NCBI GenBank assembly: GCA_964385465.1
Contig: CAYLPJ010000078.1
Coordinates: forward strand, 1-23,319
Length of the DNA: 23,319 nt
DNA from: CAYLPJ01 sp964385465
GTDB lineage: Bacteria > Planctomycetota > Phycisphaerae > SM23-33
Direction of reading: 5' to 3'
The notes beneath the pieces are model-generated. The model was not told the DNA's origin and did not search any database. It saw nothing but the letters and a program-made list of their open reading frames with translations. Below, piece after piece: positions 16,057 through 22,330 of the stretch (within the stretch, counting starts at the first letter, position 1; each line of letters begins with the position of its first letter). The position numbers and the translations under genes are program-made.

Positions 16057-17322
16057 CTACTCCGCGCCTTCATACACCCGCAGGTAGTCCACGTACATGT
16101 CGCTGGCGTTGCCGTACCGGGCCAGGTCGATGGGCCAGCCGCTGATGCCGCCGATGGCGTAGTTGATCAGGATCACGTGAGGGCGCAGCGAGTGGTCGTT
16201 GGTCGGGTGGCGGAGGACCTCGATGTCGTCGAAGTAGTACACCGTCTCCCTCAGCCCGGTCCGGACGGCGTAGGTGTGGAAGGTGGTGGACCAGTAGCTT
16301 CGCCCGCCGAGTTCCATGATCTTCGGCCGGGTCCGGAAGCCCTTCTTCTTCCGGCCGTCCGCGTCGGTCTGCCGCCAGAAGTGGCTGACGATCGAGTAGC
16401 CCGGATGGTTGGGGTTGCCCTTGCCCACCCCGCCGTAGAGCTCGCAGATGTCCAGCTCGTCGCCGGGCTTGCCGCGCTCGGTCTCGGTGATGGTCCAGAA
16501 CGCCGGCCAGGTGCCCGGGGCCGATTGGGCGGTCAGGCGACACTCCAGGTAGCAGGGCGGGGTCGCGCGGAAGCCCTTGCGGTCCATGTCCACCGTGGCG
16601 ATCAGCCCCGTCCCACCGCGCGTGCCCTTCGGCTTGCGGGCCTTGATGCGCAGGAAGGTGTCTACCTGCTCGAACGGCGGCGCGGGCTTCCAGTCGGGGT
16701 CGCGGAAGGGCCAGCCGCTGAAGTCGCCGAACGTGGGCTTGTGGGCGTTGTACCGCGTGCCCCGCCCGTCCTTCGAGATCGACAGCGGCCCGTCGAAGTC
16801 GTCGGAGAAGGCGAGCTTCATGCCCTTGGCCCCCGGCGGGTCGCCGTCGGGGATGCCGAGGTCCCACTTCACACCATCGAGGTTGTAGAGCTGGAGCTCG
16901 AAGACGTCCCGCTTGCCGCGCGTGTCGTGGGCGTAGACGCGGATGCACGTGGGGCCGTAGGGGAAGTCGGTCGTCGGGAACACGAACGTCCCGCGGCCGC
17001 GGTCGTCGAGAGGGATCCCGTCGGGTGTGAGGTTGACGTCGTGGCCCCACTTGGAGGGGCGGTCCTCGGTGGGCTGGCGCCAGCACATCGCCTTGGCGAC
17101 GGCCATGCCGGGCGCGGCAAACTCGACGGGGACCTCGCCGCGGACGCGCGACCGCAGCTTCGGGCGTGTGACGCGGATCGCCTGGACCCACTCGTCTCCG
17201 CCGGTGCCTTGTCCGTAGTTGAACTCGAGGTATTCCGGGTTCACCTTCCGCCCCTTGCCGCCGACGGCCGCGGCGGCGAGGACGCAGACCGTCGCGGCCA
17301 CGCACAATCCGGATGCTCGCAT
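16057..17322 (-). CDS. secreted GH16-like glycoside hydrolase
   Basis: A 421-residue protein with a signal peptide (MRASGLCVAATVCVLAAAAV, cleavage near VGG-KGR). Residues about 30-160 form a separate beta-rich N-terminal region of unknown class. The catalytic part (about 167-420) has the GH16 active-site pattern ELDICE at 289-294, with E289 and E294 as expected nucleophile and acid/base and D291 between them. Other lectin-like-fold cues are APGTWPAFWTITE, STTFHTYAVR and the closing DMYVDYLRVYE. GH16 enzymes cleave beta-1,3/1,4-glucans, agar, carrageenan or related galactans; which one applies cannot be read here. The ATG at 17322 has an AGGA sequence a few bases upstream, and the signal peptide begins there. 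It diverges from the AI-2E-type permease. Confidence 0.88.
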   Translation of the reverse strand: MRASGLCVAATVCVLAAAAVGGKGRKVNPEYLEFNYGQGTGGDEWVQAIRVTRPKLRSRVRGEVPVEFAAPGMAVAKAMCWRQPTEDRPSKWGHDVNLTPDGIPLDDRGRGTFVFPTTDFPYGPTCIRVYAHDTRGKRDVFELQLYNLDGVKWDLGIPDGDPPGAKGMKLAFSDDFDGPLSISKDGRGTRYNAHKPTFGDFSGWPFRDPDWKPAPPFEQVDTFLRIKARKPKGTRGGTGLIATVDMDRKGFRATPPCYLECRLTAQSAPGTWPAFWTITETERGKPGDELDICELYGGVGKGNPNHPGYSIVSHFWRQTDADGRKKKGFRTRPKIMELGGRSYWSTTFHTYAVRTGLRETVYYFDDIEVLRHPTNDHSLRPHVILINYAIGGISGWPIDLARYGNASDMYVDYLRVYEGAE

Positions 17323-17346
17323 GCTGTTCCTCGGCGCTTCAGATGC

Positions 17347-17369
17347 CCCGCCCGGTCCGACCGGGCGGG
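17347..17369. repeat. perfect 10-base-arm hairpin upstream of the GH16-like gene
   Basis: CCCGCCCGGT (17347-17356) and ACCGGGCGGG (17360-17369) are exact reverse complements separated by CCG. The hairpin lies 25 bases upstream of the minus-strand GH16-like start, so it would sit in its leader or promoter. It has no T-run. It may be a regulatory leader structure or an operator palindrome. Confidence 0.6.
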
Positions 17370-17429
17370 CGGGTGCATTGTCGGGCACTGGCCCGGGAGG
17401 TCAAGGGCCGCGACCGGGTCCCAAAAGCC

Positions 17430-17458
17430 TTGACACCCTCCCGCGGCGGGGGTAAGGC
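17430..17458 (+). promoter_or_regulatory. possible promoter of the AI-2E-type permease gene
   Basis: A perfect TTGACA at 17430-17435 is followed after 17 bases by TAAGGC at 17453-17458, a poor -10. The start codon at 17468 lies only 9 bases after the -10, so use of this promoter would give a nearly leaderless message. That fits the lack of a clear Shine-Dalgarno sequence before 17468. Confidence 0.3.
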
Positions 17459-17467
17459 TGGTCGCTC

Positions 17468-18547
17468 ATGGCACGAGACGACGGGCAGGGCGGACGCGGC
17501 GACTCCGAGGGTGGCAGGCGGGACGGCGACCGGCGGGTGCAGACCGTGTGCCTGATGATCCTGACTGCGCTGGCCCTGGCCGGGGCCATGCACCTGCTGC
17601 GGTCCGTTCTGGTTCCCTTCGTGCTCGCCCTCTTCCTGGCCATGGCGCTGATGCCGCTGGTGGACCTCCAGATGCGGCGGCTGCGCTTGCCCCGGTTCGC
17701 GGCCGTGATCGTCGCTCTGCTGGTCAGCGTGGTGGTGCTGGCGGGCTTCGCCGTGCTGGTGTCGTACTCGGTCGCCGAATTCGCCCGCGACCCCGACGCC
17801 TACCGCAAGCCCCTGGCCGAGCTTACCGACAAGGTCTTCGACGCCCTGCCCCTGGAGCGGCTGGGCATCGAGCGCGAGCCATCGCTACGGGAGCAGTTGG
17901 GGATCACGTCGGAATCGATCGGACGGCTGGTCCTCGCCGCGACCGACGCCGTTGCCGGCGGGCTCTCCAGCGCTGCCCTCGTCTTCATCCTGCTGTGCTT
18001 CATGCTTTTCGGCGGCACCGGCGGCGGGGGGCGGCTGAGCGAGTCCTGGGCCGAAGCGGTCGCCCAGACGAGGCAGTACCTGGTGACCAAAACGGGCATC
18101 TCCCTGGCCACCGGGGGGCTGACCTGGCTGGTGCTCTGGGCCTTCGGCGTGCCGATGGCCATGGCGTTCGGCCTGCTGGCGTTCCTGCTGAACTTCATCC
18201 CAAGCCTCGGCTCGATCATCGCCACCGTCCTGCCCATGCCCGTCGTGCTTCTGACCCCCGGTATCTCCGCCGGCGAGGCCGTCGCCGTGCTGGCCATCCT
18301 CGCGGCCGTGCAGATCACACTCGGCAACGTCCTCGAACCGCGGATGATGGGCAAGACCGCCAACCTCCACCCGATCACCGTCATGCTCGCGCTGATCCTT
18401 TGGGGCATCCTGTGGGGCGTGGTCGGGACGTTCTTGGCCGTGCCCGTCACCGCCGCGATGCGCATCTTCCTCGCTCGCAGCGAGTTGACCGCCCCCGCCG
18501 CCCGTCTGATGTCCGGCCGCCTGGACGCCGGCCAACGGTCCGCCTGA
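17468..18547 (+). CDS. AI-2E family transporter-like membrane protein
   Basis: A 359-residue integral inner-membrane protein. After a polar, glycine/aspartate/arginine-rich N-terminus of about 25 residues come two adjacent hydrophobic segments (CLMILTALALAGAMHLL and LVPFVLALFLAMALMPLV). A third follows (FAAVIVALLVSVVVLAGFAV), then a soluble stretch, then several more. The family signatures are NFIPSLGSIIATVLP and NVLEPRMMGKTANLHPI. Family members include TqsA, a proposed AI-2 exporter, and others that act as Na+(Li+)/H+ antiporters, so the name says little about the substrate. Length is normal. Its 3' end lies 15 bases from the convergent DUF6288-like gene, and no partner gene is adjacent on the same strand. 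Confidence 0.92.
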   Translation: MARDDGQGGRGDSEGGRRDGDRRVQTVCLMILTALALAGAMHLLRSVLVPFVLALFLAMALMPLVDLQMRRLRLPRFAAVIVALLVSVVVLAGFAVLVSYSVAEFARDPDAYRKPLAELTDKVFDALPLERLGIEREPSLREQLGITSESIGRLVLAATDAVAGGLSSAALVFILLCFMLFGGTGGGGRLSESWAEAVAQTRQYLVTKTGISLATGGLTWLVLWAFGVPMAMAFGLLAFLLNFIPSLGSIIATVLPMPVVLLTPGISAGEAVAVLAILAAVQITLGNVLEPRMMGKTANLHPITVMLALILWGILWGVVGTFLAVPVTAAMRIFLARSELTAPAARLMSGRLDAGQRSA

Positions 18548-18562
18548 GCGGCTCCGGGCTCG

Positions 18563-20050
18563 CTATCGGCCGGCCTCGCTGTCGCCCTTGGCGCCCATGA
18601 TCCGCAGGGACCTGTGCTTGATCGAAAGGATCAGGGCCGTCGTCGCCGAGGCCGACAGGCGCGGGTCGCTGGTGTAGTCCTGCGGGTTGTTGTCGCGGTT
18701 CGGCTGGTAGTAGAACGTCCCGTCCGGGCAGTGCGAGAGGTTCCAGAACCACACGTGGTCGTCCATGAGGCTGCGGAAGCTCTCGTCGTCCACGGCCGCG
18801 CCGAGGGCGGTCCAGCCCATCCCCAGCAGCGGCGAGCCGTGGGTGTCGGGAAAGGTCTTGGTGTTCTCCCCGATGCACCGGGCGTTGCGCAGGGCGAACC
18901 GGTGAAACGCCTTGCCGCCTTCGGGGTCCGTCGCGTGGGCGACGGCCGAGGCCCCGGTCCGCCCCATGTCCGCGTACTTGTCGTCCCCGCCGTTGCTGTC
19001 GGCGTACCAGACGTAGCCAATGTTGTTGGTCCCCTTGGCGAGGAACTCGTGCGCCAGCATCACCCGCTTGCGGTCGACCTCCACCCCGCATTGTGCCATC
19101 AGCGACCACGCCGTCATCGCCTGGGCGGTGATGATGCAGATCGGCCCGTAGCCGTTGCCGCCGGGCCGGTCCTTCGGCCGGTGCCCCCAGCCGCCGGTGC
19201 CCCGGCCCTTGCGGTAAGGCTTGTCGAACTGCGCCTGCACCAGCCAGCGGTCGATCTCCCGCAGCTCGCCCAGCGCACGCCGATCCCCCGTGGCCAGGTG
19301 GTATTCCGCCAGGCACACGCCGTAGAGGCCGTACTTCCAGCAGTCCAGCCCGCCGTAGTCGATCGTGTCCGTCGTCTGCTTGGCGAAGTAGCTCATCGCC
19401 CGCCGCACGGCCGGCATGTGGCGCCGGTTTCCCCCGGCCAGCAGGGCCAGGGCGGCGAAGGCGTTGACGTGAGGACGCCCCGACCAGGAGCCGTCCTTCC
19501 GCTGGCGCCGCAGGAGGTATTCGTACAGCTCGGCGAGGATGCGGTCGGTCTTGGCGCACTCCAACGGGTAGCTCTCGGAGAACCGGCCGTACTTCGTCGG
19601 CAGCTTCAACTCGACCGTCCGCTCCTTGCCCTCGCGCAGGACCGTGAAGGTCAGCTTGCCCTTGTGCCTCTCGCCCTGGCTGGCCTCGAGCGCGTTGCCG
19701 ATCGCCATCATCGGCCCCTCGTAGCCGAAGAACTTCATGCCGTAGCCGAACTTGTGCGGCGCGTCGAACGGCTTGCCGTTGGCGGCGATGATCCTGTCGC
19801 CGGCTTCCAGCCGCCCGAACGCGGGCGTTCGCGGGAAGACGTAGGCGACCTCCATCACCTTCGGCGCCTCGGGCACCAGCTTGCCACGGGCCCCGGTGAT
19901 CCCGAGGTTGATGTACCACCCGCCGGCCTGGGCGTCCGGCTCGGCCTTGGTCTGCACGGAGTAGGTCGCACGCTTGCGAAGGGCCAGGCACGGGACGGCC
20001 AGGCTCAGGGCCAGCCCGGCCGCGGCGAGGATCCGGATCGACGGATGCAT
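18563..20050 (-). CDS. secreted DUF6288-like protein: PDZ domain plus alpha-toroid
   Basis: A 495-residue protein with a Sec signal (MHPSIRILAAAGLALSLAVP CLA). Residues about 45-150 resemble a PDZ domain (GRLEAGDRIIAANGKPFDAP is its ligand-loop-type phrase). From about 165 to the end there are repeated paired helices of the prenyltransferase/squalene-cyclase alpha-toroid type: YEYLLRRQRKDGSWSGRPHV, LDCWKYGLYGVCLAEYHLAT, GYGPICIITAQAMTAWSLMA. This order matches planctomycetal DUF6288 proteins of unknown function. The ATG at 20050 has AAGGAG five bases upstream. It lies 44 bases downstream of the URO-D-like gene on the same strand, so an operon is likely. The role is unknown; binding an exported peptide or glycan is a guess. 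Confidence 0.8.
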   Translation of the reverse strand: MHPSIRILAAAGLALSLAVPCLALRKRATYSVQTKAEPDAQAGGWYINLGITGARGKLVPEAPKVMEVAYVFPRTPAFGRLEAGDRIIAANGKPFDAPHKFGYGMKFFGYEGPMMAIGNALEASQGERHKGKLTFTVLREGKERTVELKLPTKYGRFSESYPLECAKTDRILAELYEYLLRRQRKDGSWSGRPHVNAFAALALLAGGNRRHMPAVRRAMSYFAKQTTDTIDYGGLDCWKYGLYGVCLAEYHLATGDRRALGELREIDRWLVQAQFDKPYRKGRGTGGWGHRPKDRPGGNGYGPICIITAQAMTAWSLMAQCGVEVDRKRVMLAHEFLAKGTNNIGYVWYADSNGGDDKYADMGRTGASAVAHATDPEGGKAFHRFALRNARCIGENTKTFPDTHGSPLLGMGWTALGAAVDDESFRSLMDDHVWFWNLSHCPDGTFYYQPNRDNNPQDYTSDPRLSASATTALILSIKHRSLRIMGAKGDSEAGR

Positions 20051-20094
20051 GACATCTCCTTCAGGTCGGTCGGGCACCGGCGGCGCGCGCCCGG

Positions 20095-21162
20095 TCAGTA
20101 CCGGCCCAGCTCGTGGGCCGTCTCGTACATCGCCACCACGTTCTCCGTCGGCGAGTCGTCCTGGAGCATGTGCGTGGGGGCGAAGCAGTACCCGCCTCCC
20201 GGCATCATAACACGCAGCGTCCGCCGGCAGGTCGCGACCGTCTCGTCCACCGTGCCCCGGGCCACCGCCCCGGCCGTGCTGATGCAGCCGTGGAAGGCCA
20301 GGCGGTCCCCGTAGGTCCGCTTCAGATACGCCGGGGCCATCTCCGCGGCCTCCGGCTGGAGCGTGTCGATCGCGTCGACGCCCATGGCGATCAGGTCCTC
20401 GAACGCCCAACTCGACGAGCCGCAGGAGTGCATCATCACCGGCAGGTCGCGGCTGCGGGCCAGGTCGATGAACCGCTGGTGCACCGGGCGGATGCGGCGG
20501 CGGAACAGGTCCAGACCGATCCGCGGGCCGCGCTGCGTGCCCAGATCCTCGCCGATCCACACGAAGTCCACCCGCCCGCCGGCGGCCTCCAGCGTGCGGC
20601 GGAGAATCTCATACCGGATGCCCGTGAAACGCTTGATCAGCGTCGCCAGCGCCGGGTCGTCCGTCGCCAGGCCGACGTACATCGTCTCGTGCCCCGTCAG
20701 CCGACCCGTCCAGTTCATCACCTCGAACCCGGCGTGGGCGAAAACGGCGTGATCCCCGGCCGCGGCGCATTGGTCGGCCACGGCCGAGTAGTCGTAGTCC
20801 TCCGGGTCGGGCATGGGCCACGCGGCCGCGGCGGCCTCGTCGAGGTCCCGCAGCGGTTCGCCGTACGGCTCCCAGTACTCGCCGCTGCCGTGGGCGATCC
20901 GCCGGTCGCGGATGCCCCACGCCGGGTTCACGCGGACATCGGGGTCCTCGCTCGCGGCATGCAGCCGCGGGCCGACGTACGGCGCGCCGACCCCGCGGCA
21001 GTCCGCCCCCAGCCGTCGGCGCAGGCCTTCGTGATCGTCGGTGTCCAGCCCGAAATGCGCCTTCAGCCGCCAGTCGATCCCCGGGTTCGCGCTGTAGCCG
21101 ATCGGCACGCGATCCGGCACGCCGTGCCGCAGCACCGTCACCATCCGCTCGCGAGACGTCAT
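20095..21162 (-). CDS. uroporphyrinogen decarboxylase family protein (methyltransferase-like)
   Basis: A 355-residue cytoplasmic protein of the URO-D superfamily. It starts MTSRERMVTVLRHGVPDRVP, the usual opening of the family's catabolic members. Zinc-type ligands seen in the cobamide-dependent methyltransferase branch (MtaA/CmuA-like) are present: H245 and C247 in MMHSCGSSSW, and C326 in GGGYCFAPTHM. True HemE enzymes lack this HxC pattern, so heme synthesis is unlikely. Methyl transfer or O-demethylation is possible, but no corrinoid-binding partner is in the window. The ATG at 21162 has GGAGG five bases upstream (complement of 21168-21172). It is the first gene of a two-gene unit with the DUF6288-like protein. 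Confidence 0.87.
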   Translation of the reverse strand: MTSRERMVTVLRHGVPDRVPIGYSANPGIDWRLKAHFGLDTDDHEGLRRRLGADCRGVGAPYVGPRLHAASEDPDVRVNPAWGIRDRRIAHGSGEYWEPYGEPLRDLDEAAAAAWPMPDPEDYDYSAVADQCAAAGDHAVFAHAGFEVMNWTGRLTGHETMYVGLATDDPALATLIKRFTGIRYEILRRTLEAAGGRVDFVWIGEDLGTQRGPRIGLDLFRRRIRPVHQRFIDLARSRDLPVMMHSCGSSSWAFEDLIAMGVDAIDTLQPEAAEMAPAYLKRTYGDRLAFHGCISTAGAVARGTVDETVATCRRTLRVMMPGGGYCFAPTHMLQDDSPTENVVAMYETAHELGRY

Positions 21163-21305
21163 CGCATCCTCCGCTTGGAACGCGTCCCCCGAGTCTACAC
21201 CATTCCGCCACCGCCGTGCAGCCTTCACCCGACAGATACCGCCGGTGATCCCGCCGTAAGACGCCGAATACCCACGCACTACGCTGGGCGGGACTCGTCG
21301 AACAC

Positions 21306-21590
21306 TCAGCCTCCCCCTCGCCCGTCCCACCTCTCCCCTGCTCCTTCCCCCGCAAAGCCGGCGGCCGCCACCTGCCTCGGCACCCCCCCGCCCTGCGCCC
21401 CCGAACACCCCGCGGCGGCCAACGCCTCGTCTGTCAACCCCGCCCGCCCACGAACATCCCGCACCCCCCGCCACGCGGCCGCGTCCATCGCCCCATCCGC
21501 GGCCAACGCCCCGGCCGGCACGAACCCAAGCAACCCCGCCATCACCACAGCCATCATCCCGTTCCGTCCCATGATCCCACGCCCTTTCAT
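21306..21590 (-). CDS. small putative secreted protein, doubtful
   Basis: A 94-residue reading beginning MKGRGIMGRNGMMAVVMAGLLGFVPAGALA, a plausible signal peptide, with GGGAG upstream of the ATG at 21590. The mature part (DAAAWRGVRDVRGRAGLTDEALAAAGCSGAQ) is protein-like. The end turns glycine-rich (GAGERWDGRGGG) and looks like chance reading or a frameshifted tail. The frame is open upstream to 21866, but that part crosses direct repeats and is unlikely to be coding. I do not recognise the family. It may be the 5' end of a broken gene beside a repeat element. Confidence 0.35.
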   Translation of the reverse strand: MKGRGIMGRNGMMAVVMAGLLGFVPAGALAADGAMDAAAWRGVRDVRGRAGLTDEALAAAGCSGAQGGGVPRQVAAAGFAGEGAGERWDGRGGG

Positions 21591-21601
21591 CAACGTCTCC
21601 C

Positions 21602-21618
21602 GAAGCTCACCGAGCTTC
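21602..21618. repeat. short-loop hairpin, REP-like
   Basis: GAAGCTC (21602-21608) and GAGCTTC (21612-21618) are exact reverse complements around a 3-base loop (ACC). The hairpin lies 60 bases from the pair of ATTAGGGTGTGTGTCCCCC repeats. Short-loop hairpins beside conserved tetramers are typical of REP-type elements, but no transposase gene is present in the window. Confidence 0.5.
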
Positions 21619-21677
21619 ACTCGATCCAGACCCATTTCCCGTCCCATCACTTCTTCGTTCCCGATCCGCCAACACCT

Positions 21678-21732
21678 ATTAGGGTGTGTGTCCCCCAGTT
21701 GTCCGTCAAGCGAATTAGGGTGTGTATCCCCC
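21678..21732. repeat. two direct copies of a 19-base repeat
   Basis: ATTAGGGTGTGTGTCCCCC at 21678-21696 recurs at 21714-21732 with one mismatch (TGTGTA for TGTGTG), 36 bases start to start. The first copy is preceded by ACACC, giving an ACACC/GGTGT hairpin across the TATTAG loop (21673-21688). It is followed at 21734 by the tandem GATACGC GATACGC. The repeats mark the boundary between the high-GC block and the lower-GC toxin locus and could be the end of a small mobile element. Confidence 0.65.
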
Positions 21733-21789
21733 GATACGCGATACGCATGGTAACTTTGTAGTCGTCCATGCCTCGTTCGCAGGTCGGTG

Positions 21790-22305
21790 TCATCTCGTTT
21801 CTGCGTCAGGCCCATATACTGAGTTGGGCGTGCTTGCCCTCCCCATTCCGTCCGAGACCTTTTCACCCGACCGCCTCAAGGCGTCCCGTAAGACATGTTG
21901 CCCCAAGGGCGATATAGTGAACTCAGAGCCATCACTCCGAAGCACGCTATTCGCCCAGTAGGAGAAGGTCACCAGGCTGCCGTCACCTAGAGACAGCGTA
22001 AACTCCCCGTGCTTGTCCGGAGGGATCTTCCACCACTTGATGCGATCTCGCGAGTTCCACACATGCACGACGCTCAACGCAGTGTGGGCCTCATCTCGAC
22101 TACTACACTCAAACACGCGCGTCTGACCTCCCCATGCGGGACTGCCACTGACACGTACGCTCACTACGTCCTCGGGAACCACGGTCTTGGGGGGAGGCCA
22201 CCATACGGCGTATGTGAGAACGAAGACGCCGATCACGGCGATAGTCGCCACAGCGCACCCATGGCGCAGATGACTCCTTTCTTTGACTGCCATCAGCGTC
22301 GTCAT
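21790..22305 (-). CDS. small membrane-anchored protein, candidate immunity protein
   Basis: A 171-residue protein. A single hydrophobic segment at about residues 18-36 (CAVATIAVIGVFVLTYAVW) follows a basic N-terminus, so it is probably an inner-membrane anchor with the remaining 130 residues outside the cytoplasm. The soluble part has FECSSRDEAHTALSVVHVWN, IKWWKIPPDKHGEFTLSLGD and GSLVTFSYWANSVLRSDGSE; I recognise no family. The ATG at 22305 has GAGGAG about seven bases upstream. It starts 25 bases after the RHS gene stop on the same strand, the usual place of an immunity gene in RHS toxin loci. GC is lower than in the genes to its left. The immunity role is inferred from position and topology only. 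Confidence 0.7.
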   Translation of the reverse strand: MTTLMAVKERSHLRHGCAVATIAVIGVFVLTYAVWWPPPKTVVPEDVVSVRVSGSPAWGGQTRVFECSSRDEAHTALSVVHVWNSRDRIKWWKIPPDKHGEFTLSLGDGSLVTFSYWANSVLRSDGSEFTISPLGQHVLRDALRRSGEKVSDGMGRASTPNSVYGPDAETR

Positions 22306-22330
22306 GGCGGGATCTCCTCTTTGTGGCTCC

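Noticed and set aside
17468..18547. Quorum-sensing AI-2 exporter as a specific function
   Set aside because: The family name covers proteins with different substrates, including Na+/H+ antiporters, and nothing nearby concerns AI-2.
20095..21162. HemE (uroporphyrinogen III decarboxylase of heme synthesis)
   Set aside because: The HxC and later Cys pattern belongs to the methyltransferase-like branch, and no heme biosynthesis genes are near.
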